Below are positions 38,622 through 49,305 of a stretch of DNA of 64,000 nucleotides, in pieces (position 1 is the first letter of the stretch; each line of letters begins with the position of its first letter). Both the position numbers and the translations under genes were made by a program. Below the pieces are notes generated by a model that ran no database searches, was not told the DNA's origin, and saw nothing but the letters and a program-made list of their open reading frames with translations. This DNA is from Casuarius casuarius (Eukaryota > Chordata > Aves > Casuariiformes > Casuariidae): the NCBI GenBank assembly GCA_003342895.1, contig PTFA01000087.1:1016708-1080707 (forward strand). The letters run 5' to 3'.

Positions 38622-39074
38622 TGCAGCATTTCCAAAACTCAGATGAGTCCTACCATAAATAATCAAAAGATGGCTATATTTAGATTAACTGTGCCTTGAG
38701 AGCAAAGACACTTAAATTAGGCCTGCATGAAGCAGCTTCGATCTGCAAGTGCTGTAGTTGTGTCTGAATGGCGTGGACTTTGTTGCTTTCACTAGTCCTG
38801 ACTGAGGAAATTTCAGGCATCACAGCAACAGGGTAACAGACCTTTCTTTTCCCCTTAATGATGCCCTCTGTGGTCTAATTTCCTGTAGGTAGTGTTTCTA
38901 CTTTATGTAGGTTATCTACTCTTCCATCACAGAAGATAGAGGAGAGCTGATTATAGATGCCTCTGATTTTTCAAATCAGAATATTGAGGCTGTGGTATTT
39001 CAGTGAAAAGTTGAAGTTTTCCATGGAAAATGTGGAGGAAGCACTTGTTTTCATTTTCATCAATGTTTCCTGTA

Positions 39075-39113
39075 AAAAAACAAAACAAAACAAAACAAAC
39101 AAACAAACAAAAA
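39075..39113. repeat. A-rich (CAAA)n tract
   Basis: A-runs separated by single C residues, ending in AAACAAACAAACAAACAAAA. It is low-complexity DNA with no upstream AATAAA. Confidence 0.9.
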
Positions 39114-42100
39114 CTGCTGTTTCTCTCTTTCCCTTCAGCATCAGTTACCTCTTTTGGCAGAAACCAAACTGGATAGGGCTGACTCTCCCCTTCCTGCTGT
39201 GCATAGCTAGGTGGAGAAATGAGAGGGGTGAGCCTCACACTGCTTCCCACTCCTTATCCCCAGCTCCTTGTCAGTGCAACCCCGTTGCCCGCCAAGAGCC
39301 CTAACAGAACACCTTCTCCATCATGCAGTGACAAAATAAGGAACAAACTCTCTGCTGCTAGGACAATACATCTCCATAAAAACTTTTGCTAAGAGGCATC
39401 TCAAGCAAATCATGTAAGAGTTGTGATACAAATTTTTTTCCTCTCCAAACTCAGTAAGAAAGTCTCTAGTGAGAAGGGCCTCTCAAAAAGTCATACTGGA
39501 ATGTTTTTGATAGCTGTTTTGTTTTGGACGAATAGATGAAGTTTATGCCTTATGAATTGCCTACATAAGCAAATAACTGGGACCACTTTTCAAGGAAATC
39601 TAAAGCCCTTGACGTTTTCAACTGAAAACCACAATCTTTTCAATTTTTGGTTGCCAAGAACTGGAAAATTATACTCTTGGGATTTTCTTTTTTTTACTAA
39701 AATCTTGAAATTATGTGTGAGAGTAGAGGCCATAGTCTAGCTCTACTATAGACTGCAATAAGAGCAGGGCAAGGTCATGTCNTTATTACATCACTTTTTG
39801 TTCATTTGTTACAGCAGATAAGTTCATAATATATGGTTATGTGTCCTTTATGTTGGATAAAGAGCTGGGTAAGCTCTTAGCATCGTCTTGGCTCTGTGGG
39901 AAGTCAGGTCAAATGAACCTGAAAACTCAAGTGGAAACAATCAAATTCTTCCATAATGTCAGGCTACAACCGAAACATCTGAGTTTGGGGCAGGTTTCCA
40001 GGAGGCCCATTCGATCCACCTGGAAGGAAGTCTGGAGTCTGGCAGTCCAGAAGACAAGGGTCACAGAAAAGGCTTGCAGATGTCAACAATACTTATGGCA
40101 AACTCGAGCTAAGATCCAAACTGGTAATAGAAGAGAAATGAAACAGAATAGAGCAGAATAGAAGATATTCTATTCAAATAGAACAGAAACCAGACTAGTT
40201 GCCTGTTTTCAAGTTTCATTAGGTACATTTTGCACAACTCTATTGACAATATTTCTTATTCATCTATGAGAACTGGCATGGAGTAAAATCTATTCGCTAG
40301 GTCCCTTAAACAATGAAATCTTTATTCATTATGGTCTTAATCTTATACTCATTTCTCCTCTTTCCTTGAGAAGGCAAAAGTCCTACTGAGCTTGTGGCAG
40401 GACTTGGGCTTGTATTAACAACATGAGTTTTGATATATGTGTGTGCGGGGTTAGTTTTGGGACAAGTGTTTTGCTTCATGAGAGCTGGCATTTTACTGAC
40501 ACTCCATTATCACCTCCCACTGGTAAAATACAAGAAATCCCGCTTAGCATTGAAATACATGGTCTAGTTCCACTATGATTTTTTGTAAGTTGACTAATTG
40601 TTGTTCTTGAATTAAGAACACGTAATCAGCTTTGTGCCTGATATCTTTAGCTTTGTCTTGTGGTCCACAGGGATTTGCAGAAAAAAAACAAAAAACAAAA
40701 AAAACAAGCAGTAATACATTTAGACAATTGTTTGACGTTATAGCTGGGAGGAAGAACTGTCTTTCTAATCTCTATCTGGATACTGTGAAGGAAAAGATTT
40801 CATGAGTGTGTTTTTCTATCTAAAAGAGGAACTCGATAGTTTTTTTTCTGTGTGTAGGTATGATCATAAACATGCCCTTGAGTCTTCCAGTTTCAAGGTT
40901 AAATAAAAATAGTTATGCAGGTTTCTGCCATGTAAATAACCTGTATAGAAATAGGAGAATCACATTTTACCTTCATCAGAAAAAAAGGCACAAATATCAC
41001 ATGTACACAGGGCAATTTGCTTAGCTTGCAGGCTATAATATAAGCATTTTGCTAAGGACAGGTTAAGATTACATCAGAAATCTTGAGCATTCTCATTGAT
41101 GTGCTCCTCTAAAACCAATGTTCTTAAAAGATAGGACACCAGGAAATGATTTAAAAGCTCCTTTTTATGAAAATCCACATAGTGCACAACAGTCCTCTGA
41201 AATAAATGTCTGGGGTACCATAGCAAAAAAAAGTCACTAACTTACAAAAAGTTCAGTAAAGCCTGACAAATATAACTCTTCACTGAAGAGAAGAAAAGCT
41301 GGGAAATGGGGAGAGATCCCATCCGCATGGGCTGGAGGGATAGGCGTCTGTCCTGGAGTCCGGAGTGCAGCAAAGCTGGACTGGCTGTAACTTGTGACCC
41401 ATGTCATATATTACAGGATTGCATAGCCTTTAATCCCTTTGCCTGGCTGTAGCCTGTTCCCTATGCGACACTCCTTTTCTGCATCCTAGAAGGGGCTCGA
41501 AGGAAAAGTGATTCAAAGTAGAAATGATTTAGGTCCCTCAGGAATCAGTAATACACATTTAAAAACTCTCTGCTCTACACTTTGTAGACTCAAGAAATAT
41601 TGGCAAGGTCTGAAAAATCAGAGAAACATAAAGTGAGAATATCAAGGAAAAATTCTGATTTGAGCTGAACTTATTTTAGAGCTGAAATGATTGTCACCCA
41701 AGGCATAACACAGACTGAAATTTGACAAGGCTGAATTGTACTCTACTCAGGCATTTGACAAATAGTTGTGTACATATCCTAGATGTACTTTTCGGTCTAT
41801 CTAGCAGATCAGTGTACCTCTGTCTACAGCACTCTTAAAATAAACGTAAGTCTCTCCAGCACATGGAAAGCTACCGCTGTCGCTCCGTTACAAAGATCCT
41901 TGATCCTTCCTAAACTCTGCTGGGACAGTAGCCCTCGAAATGTTGTGAAGCAGCAGGATGAGTTGATACTAGACCAGCACTGCGCTGTGTCATGTGGCCA
42001 GGGCATTTTTGATTACGGGTAGAAAACCAAAGCCAGATTTATAGTCAATTATTGAAGCGGGGCTCTGCACCCACAGGCTGTCACTCTAGTGATGGGAGCA

Positions 42101-42821
42101 TGGTATAAATCTTCAGACTGAATGGTTTGTGTGTTGCGATCACATATTTTTCTTGGAGAGCTGTGGAAAAAATACGTAGGAAGGCAACAAACTTCAAACT
42201 TTAGGCAGACAATAGCCTCTTTGGAAGTAGTTTGGCACAGGGTTTTTTTGTCATTTTCTTACCTGTTACTAATTTGATGGCCATCCAGAAGTCCTGTTTT
42301 ACATCGAGGTGAGAAGGTTTTAACACCTCTTAGCCAATGATACCTAAAATGACATGCCCTTACTAATGCACTTTATCTTTAAAGAAACAAAGAATTTTTT
42401 TCCAAATATAGGTTTCCCGATGTTGCCTAGATACAAATTTATGTTCCTGCTCCCTACCCCTCCATCACACGTTCCAGTTTGGTGGATTGCTAGGCTCAAG
42501 TCCTTGAGCTGAGTAAAGCAGCTCGATTTGTAATCATGCACTTTAGCGGCATGTTTCTCCGTTGTTATCCACAGGGTTAGCCANGGATTCGGTTTGACAA
42601 GCCGTAACTAATTTATTTGAGCTAAATTATATGAAAGCAGTTATCATATTAACTGTGCTCATGGCTCCGCCTGTTGCACTGTATGTTTTGTTTCTCATCT
42701 CCAGTTGTAATATATGTTTTTTAGATTGTGTTTTACCTAGGTGCTAAGGATTAAATCGTGGCTTTTTAGTTTCTAGTGTAATTGAATTTTATACTGTCTG
42801 AGCAGCCTTCATTTAAGAGCC

Positions 42822-42992
42822 TCAAAGTGCTTTAAAAATATTCTTTAATGAAGCTTCACTAAACTTGAGTGATGGAGGTAAATATTATTAGCATTATTAT
42901 TGGTTTTAGAGGTAGATGAAGAGAGGGACAGAGAGCTGTAGGGTATTGCCAATGCTCACCAGGAAGTCATTGGTACAGAAATCAGGAGCAGA
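42822..42992 (-). mobile_element. MIR-type SINE remnant
   Basis: Landmarks in order are 'ctcaaagtgctttaaaaata' (AAAGTGCTTTACAAA), 'gatggaggtaaatattatta' (GAGGTAGGTATTATTATT), 'tagatgaagagagggacaga' (ACAGATGAGGAAACTGAGGC) and 'accaggaagtcattggtaca' (CACAGGAAGTCAGTGGCAGA). The order and spacing follow a reverse-strand MIR including the 3' region. It is one of the longest MIR copies in the window. Confidence 0.85.
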
Positions 42993-45900
42993 CTTGATCA
43001 AAAAAGGGATTTAATTTTGCATGGAAAATAGCTACTAGCAATTTTTGACAAAAATATCTGAAGCCGACAATTGCTACAATAACCATTTTTGCAGTTGTCA
43101 GTCAAAACTTTAATTTTCTGGCAAAAGGAAATAAATGTTAGAAAAGAGCAAACACTTTGCTTTCTTTTTTTTGACAAAGAGAGTTGACCAATTACATTCA
43201 GGACAAACAGAACACACACATATAGATAAATTAAACATTCTTTGAGGAACTCTTGTGATTCAGGTTCAGATCTTCAGATGGTCCTACACACCTTACACTT
43301 CCATTGGTATTTTTTTAGATTGATAGAAGACTATCACTCAAGTTAGCACAGTACCTAGCTCTTTTATAGTATTTTCATATTCTTTGGAAATTCAGTAGAT
43401 TTGCCTCATGTAGCTTGTTTTGGTGGTTCTGAAAACCTCTGTGTAAACGTTGGAAGCTGAACCATGTCATTTTTTTGTTCAGGTCAGGTATAGTGTTATT
43501 TGTGTTCTGGTTCCTTCCAATCTGGTGTCAACAAAAAGTTTCAGCTAATGGTTCAGTTTTGCTTTGAGAGGAAAATAATCTTTATTCCAGTCTGTGTTTG
43601 GTTTAATGGCCTGATTTTAATTCTGTTTTTGATTTTATTTGCATTCTCATTCTCTCTCTCTCTGCCGCTCGTGATCTCTCTCTCTTCCCCCTCCCCACTT
43701 TTTAAAAGACTAGAGAAAGTGTTAGGAAAGGCTTGATCTATATAAAGTTACTTTAACCTTTTTTTAAGGATTTTTTTTTAATCTTTCCAGTTTTCCATAC
43801 AGCATCTGCTTCACAGGCCACCCGGCGTAGGCTTATGGGCCACCCAGTGCTCCAGCAGATGCTGAGTGCTCGAAGAGTGAAACATGGCTCTGTCACCATC
43901 AACATTTGCAAACAAATTTAGCAGTGCAGCCTCTTCTGGCTTTGGATTTGACCCAGGACGATGACTGTACAGGTGGTTTCCAATCCGCAGGCTTGCACCT
44001 GACCTTCACTCCACCTCCAGCAAAATGCAGGGACATGGGGCAGCCTTGAGTGAGGAAGATGCTTCAAAGCTCCCCCGGCTTTACCGACGCCAGCAGCACA
44101 CGGCACCTCTGATTGCTCCGCAGTGTGGAGATCAGGACCCTTTACACAGACTCACGCTCACACAAGCACCTTTTTTCTCAAGGCAGGGAGATCAGCTTAC
44201 CTGTGCACCAAATTTACAGACCCAGCGTCACCAGAGGGACTCGTTCTGATGGTCTCCACCAGCCACTTCGCAGGCTCTGTGGCAGGGCACTTACCCTATG
44301 CAGCTGGCTTCCTCCCTTCTGCTGCAAGTCACTCGTTCAAAAGCATGAAATGGTGCCTGCTGCGGTTGGAGGAGAAGCTGGGCTTTATTAATTACACTTT
44401 AGGAGCATATGAAAAATTAATAATTGCACTTGCAACACTGTTAATATATGTACCATTTTGGAGTCCGGTTTGTAAAACGCTGATGAAATATTTACTTAGT
44501 GCTGTGATGACCATTTAAAATGGAAGTGTTATTGCTGTCTTGCAGACCTGTTTGAAAAAAAATACAAAGTAATTTATTGTACTGCACTGGAGCCAAACTT
44601 CAGGAAGGATATACACACTCTAGGCTTCAGGTGCTGATGGCATTTCCACATCAAATTAGATCATTAGAGATTAGATCATCCATTAATCCTCAAGGTTTAG
44701 GGTGATTATCTGATAATCTGTATTTACCCCTCTAAGGCTAAGAGCTGCCCCAGGAGGCTCTTTTTCCCTGCAGTGCACATAAATACCTCGAGGGAGGGAT
44801 AACACGGAGGCTCTGCTCTGCCTCCGGATCAGAAGCAGGAATATGCCACCCTTCTTCAGCTGCAGATTCGTTTTTCCACCCGTTTTGCAGCCAGAACACT
44901 GTGGCTCTCACTCTGCATGGCTTTCATGTCTTTTTATGGAACTAAATTCCCTCCCACTGAGACAAGCTGGCTTTTCTAATTGTCTTTCATTTTTGTGTGT
45001 GTGAATTTAGTGATCACGAAAGGAGCCGCACTGACAGGCCTGGAGACTGAAGGTCCCTGTTTAACTACAGAGCACGTGCAGCGTGGATGGAGATGCTGAT
45101 GTCCCTCGCTTGCTGTCCCACCGATGGACCTTACCTCAACTTGGACTACTGGGTCTGAAGGAGAAAAGGGGAAAAGAAAAAGAAGGGTGGCCCAGTCTTT
45201 GTAGTGTGTTGTTAATGGAAGGAGCGAAGGTCCGGAGGAAAAATGTCCTGAGTTTTAGAAAGTGACTGTTTACTGAAGAGAAAATATAAAATAAAAAAAA
45301 AGGAGGCAGCCTGTTTGCCATGGCAGTGCAGAGTTCAATATGAAAGTGCCCATGGTATTCAGAAGGATGTCTGTTTAAAACAGGGCACAGGCAGATCCTC
45401 TGTGGGAGAATTTAATCTTGGTCCAGCAAAACTCTGAGATTGGGATGTCCGGAGAGAAATTCCCATGTTTCAACTCTTCCCAGTGTGAGCAAATGAGGAC
45501 AAGGCTAGTGTCGTCTCTCCTAAGTATTCCTCCTAGTCCTCCTAAAGGGGCTCCATTTGCACTTAATTTCCTTTAATTGACTCACTTCTGACAGGCCGTA
45601 GTGATTTCTAATCTTTTAAAACCCCTTTTGTCTGCTTTTCCTCAGCTTCTTTTCCTCTGTGAGCGTCTCCTCAGAGGAACGTCCTCTCGCCTCTAAAGAA
45701 GCTAATATATCGTCCATGCTCCCAGCCAGTAGAAGCTATTGATACATATGGGAATGAAAGCAGAAGACAGTAATAAAAACAGAGTAACTGAAAGAAACAG
45801 CTGAACATTCAAAAATCTGATGCAGAATACTAGGCAACAATCAGAACTTCGGAGAATCAAACCAAGTTGTTCTTTTTGGAAACAAGCCAGTACTTCAAAT

Positions 45901-46456
45901 GCTTTATCTGACGCTACCGAAGCCAACAATAATTTTGCCATTGATTTCAACAGTGGGAAGAGCTGACTCTCTCTATGAGGAAAAACCTGAGGTTACAGAC
46001 AAATTGGAAAGAATAACTGAAATTAGGGTAAAAATGTCAATACTTTGAAGAAAGGAAAGAAAAAAGCTGAGTGGGAAAAGCATGTGGTTTCGGTAGTTAG
46101 CACTCAATATAAAATAATGCCATATTTTAGAAAACTTTTTGTATGTGAGAAACTTGGTACAAGTGAGTATTCCCACTGAGTGAACTAGGCCTACAGATAA
46201 CCTCTGCTAGGACACCTGAGTCCTGGTCTTGCACCCAATGAAATAAAATGGAGGTTCTGCTGCTGCGTTTAGTGGAACCAAGACTGGGGAAGGGACCAAA
46301 CTGTGACACCATTGCTCTTCCTGAATAATGCTGTATATTATGAATAGCCCCATTGGGCTCAGTGGGAATTACTCATAACGTAGATGTTATTCAGAGCAAG
46401 TGAGATGATTGCAATCTGGCCTGTAGAAAACAGCATCTGAGCCTCTAACATTCCTT
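42993..46456. other. Non-coding stretch, no gene seen
   Basis: No supported gene. A pyrimidine tract of CT repeats is at 43650-43700. A block near 43258-43315 resembles an old interspersed repeat with the phrase 'cagatggtcctacacacctt'. The AT-rich block 44370-44520 carries several TAAT words. The 131-residue frame at 44123-44518 begins at ATG but has no recognised domain. Near 46330-46420 'ccattgggctcagtgggaat' followed by 'tactcataacg' looks like a second worn copy of an ancient sauropsid repeat. Confidence 0.5.
43650..43700. repeat. CT-rich pyrimidine tract
   Basis: Two runs of CT repeats are separated by 'gccgctcgtga' and followed by C-rich pyrimidines. It is simple-sequence DNA. Confidence 0.85.
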
Positions 46457-46860
46457 AAAACTGGCAAAGAATCGCACAGTGATGGGCTTCCCAGGGAGTT
46501 TTATTAGAATTTGGGGGATGTTTTGGGAGAGAAGCTGCTGGAAGTTTATAACAGCACACTGTGGAAAAGCAAGCTGACAGGATCGATGAGCCAAGAAGAG
46601 CTAATCACATTGATTTACAGGAGAGGAGAAAAAGAAGACATGTCAGACTGGAGACCAGTCTCTTTACTGCATACTGTGAACACGATATTGGCAAGCGTAT
46701 TGCGAAGAGATTAAGATCAGCTGTTGAGGAAATTAGACTCAAAAGTGTGGATTCTCTGAAAGATCATTTGATTTTAAGGAGTCACATGATTTATTATGGG
46801 AGAAAAGGAAACATGTTCCTTACTCTCAATCCACAACCATGTGAAGTCTTGATCAAGTAA
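46457..46860 (+). pseudogene. Decayed L1/Tx1-type LINE reverse-transcriptase remnant
   Basis: This is a relic of the reverse-transcriptase domain of a non-LTR element of the L1/Tx1 group. From 46457 one frame reads SDGLPREFY, a stop at 46505, then GDVLGEKLLEVYN, SMSQEELITLIYRRGEKEDM and SDWRPVSLLHTVNTILASVL. These correspond to the family's PGxDGLxxEFYKxFW, LLEVYN, ITLLYKKGDRxDxxNWRPISLLNxDYKILAKVL. After a frame change near 46680 a second frame gives AKRLRSAVEEI and DSLKDHLILRSHMIYY, like ANRLRxxLxxI and RSIxDNxxLxRDxIxY. It ends with a ruined motif A (FLTLNPQPCEV for FLSLDQEKAFD), where the catalytic Asp is Asn. About 12 residues appear deleted between these blocks. It differs clearly from the CR1 sequence at 490-2476. 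No 3' tail or promoter was seen. Confidence 0.75.
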
Positions 46861-49214
46861 GAAAATGATTTGGCCAAGCTGGCCAGAGATTTAACCAGGT
46901 AGGATAATTGAGAAGAAAATGGAGATCCATAGTTTACAGCTCTTTGATCCACATTTTATAGATTTGGGCGCTTTTTTTTCTCCATTTTTTGATCATCCAT
47001 TTTCATCAACTTTTTTTCTAATGAATACAAAGCCCACTTGCACTTTGGATGTGCAGCTCTTCATGGTAAAAACATCTCAACTGAAAAAGGACAGAGATAT
47101 TGCTAGAGAATGTGCCTAGAAAGAAGTTTAAGACATGACACCAGTACATGATAAAGTAATCACTGAGAATGAAAGGAAAAACATAAAACAGCTGTGTTCC
47201 AGAAGTGACTTTAGTGGTGAATTGACAGCACAATCCTCTATTTATCTCAGAAAAAATTCAATTCTAAACTGAAAAGAGGACATCTCAGAGATGCAGCAAT
47301 ATTAATAGCTGTTCAGTTAGTATGGAAACAAGTTTCACATATACACAGAAATCCCAAGGTAACATTCATTGTATTCGTGTAATAGGCATTTATAACCCTT
47401 GTGCAGAGAGTAGAAGCTGTCAGCTGTCAGGAGTGCATGCCTCCAACCAGGCAAGTGGCTTTTGCAGGAAGTGGTGTGAAAACACTGAGGGTAGTTCACA
47501 GGCCTTGGAAGAGAAAAAGCACTCCTACAGAAACCTTGCTTTGTGCTCCTCACACTGTTTCATTCTGGAGGATGTTTGGGATGACCTGAAAAATCTAACT
47601 TGTGTTGGATGGTGCAGTATAATTACATGAGATGTGGATGTCACGTGTGCAGATGATGTCAGTGCTAGCATATGATGGATAGTGATGGACGACATCATCA
47701 GCTGCCATCACTGTGCACCAGTGTAGCTTACCTTGAGCCAATAACATGAAAAGTATTTTATTTTCATCACTGGTGAAGATAAACATGCTGCTCTGAAGTT
47801 CAACAGCACCTGCAAATGCTGTAGAAGGGCCACTACTTAGGGAAGTGCAGCGCTGGAATGAGGAGAGGTCCTATGTGATGAAAGAGGACCTTACATTCAG
47901 GTCTTCCATTTGATGCTTAGATTTGGCTTCTCTAAGTCCCTAGATCAGGAACACAAGTATCATTGAAGCAGCCAGCCATGATGGCACCCTATCAGCATTC
48001 CTGCAGTAGCAAGAGTTTGTCACTCCCCCATTCTTTGGCATACAGTAAAAAGACAGCAGGCCACCTCTTGCCATCTTTATCCAGGTAGAAGTTCTTGTCA
48101 GAGGCTTTGATCCAAAATCAGGGATAGGCTTGTATTTTCAGTGAGCTTTACATTGTCTTCGGTTTCAAATGCACAAGCAAGTTACTGCAGCACAATAAAT
48201 CATTGCGCGTAGCTGAGTCCTCGTCACTTACCGTGTGCACATGCTTGCCATGTGCACATACTGCTAATGTATTTCAGTTTAATTTAACCCTCTTGCCTTA
48301 TGTTGAAAGTGGATTCAGTAGCTGGTCACTTACCTCTGGAAGGCGTATGGGAATCTGGCTGNGGACAGCAGGATTCAAATCTTTGTGCCAGGAATGCATA
48401 TGACATGTAATAAGTGCTGGATTCTCTGTCCATGGCTTTTATCTCACATCATAGCATACATTAATTACCAGCATGGCTGTATTTTTAAAACTGCTTAAGC
48501 AATAGTAGGCTGCATTTGCATGCCAACAAATATAATTAGATTGGTTTCACTTGGCACAGATCTCACTGTACTAGCTACAGACAGGCAATGATCACCTTCT
48601 GCTGAAGAAAAGGAGGGCAGAGAAGCAGAACAGAAACTCTACATGAGAAGCATTAGTTAATGGTATAATGTGCATGTTGTAGTCACTCCTGTTTTTCTAC
48701 TTTTCCTTTGTAGATAGTTATATAACTAGCTTGGGCTTAGCTTAAAACACAAGTCTCTTTAGTAGATATATAGGGTAAACCAGGGTAGTTTCATTTCCAT
48801 TTAAACTAGATAAGGTTCAGGACATTAGTTTATTCTTCTTTGCTGCTAGGAGTTGCATACGAAACACTGAAATCTGCATAGACGATATACTTCTAGAATA
48901 AGTGAGTTTAATAAGCCAGCTCTATTTTTGCGCCTACATGTGAATTGGGTCTTAACATGTGAATTTGTTTGCCAGTTACATAACCAATTTGAACTGTAAT
49001 AAGCTACATAAAAGAAAACGTGAATTTCCTGTGAAGAGAGCAAAGATTTTATCCTGAATCTTTTCTGCAGGTAATGAGGTTGCTGTCTAGATACATTGCA
49101 TTCAGTTTATTGTCCCTTTATTCTCTTTGATGGAGTGCTATGTTTCTGCTCTTTTGCAGTTTTCCTAGATACCAAATAAAAGCATGCTTCCAGTCTGGTC
49201 AATGGCTTGAAACA
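46861..49214. other. Non-coding stretch, possible downstream part of the LINE relic
   Basis: There is no intact gene. The frame at 47322-47630, continued through one stop to about 47675, contains a possible reverse-transcriptase box (CADD) at about 47646-47657, discussed as a finding. An inverted repeat GATGATGTC/GACATCATC lies at 47652-47660 and 47691-47699. An octamer word ATTTGCAT is at 48514-48521 in AT-rich DNA with TAATTAG nearby. Isolated N near 48362. Confidence 0.45.
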
Positions 49215-49305
49215 CCCCAATTTTAGTGACAGAACTGGGAGCTAAGCCCAGAGCTCCTGAATCTCAGTTCAGGGTCTTAATCCAAAAGTCCTGCCTCTTC
49301 AGCCA
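49215..49305 (-). mobile_element. MIR-type SINE remnant (5' half)
   Basis: The segment reads 'tttagtgacagaactgggag', 'ctaagcccagagctcctgaa', 'tctcagttcagggtcttaat', parallel to the reverse-strand MIR 5' half (AGTGGCAGAGCTGGGAxxxGAACCCAGGTCTCCTGACTCCCAGTCCAGTGCTCT). Only the tRNA-related half is visible; the core lies outside or has decayed. Confidence 0.75.

Larger units (their letters stand above)
37963..42821. other. Non-coding stretch, no gene seen
   Basis: About 4.9 kb with no supported gene. It holds a small inverted-repeat element at 38511-38621 (listed separately), an A-rich tract at 39075-39113 and another at 40680-40706. The 106-residue frame at 39841-40161 has no recognisable domain. 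Near 40150-40180 a short imperfect palindrome (agaatagaagatattctatt) overlaps a small direct repeat of 'acagaatag' type. Confidence 0.55.

Noticed and set aside
44123..44518. 131-residue ATG-initiated plus-strand frame
   Set aside because: No recognisable family; three frames are open at once in this GC-richer block, and there is no splice or promoter context.
46919..47000. FDPHF segment as a continuation of the LINE relic (GFGPHF motif)
   Set aside because: Too short, and its distance to the possible CADD box is several hundred bases too long; could be chance, so not included in the relic coordinates.
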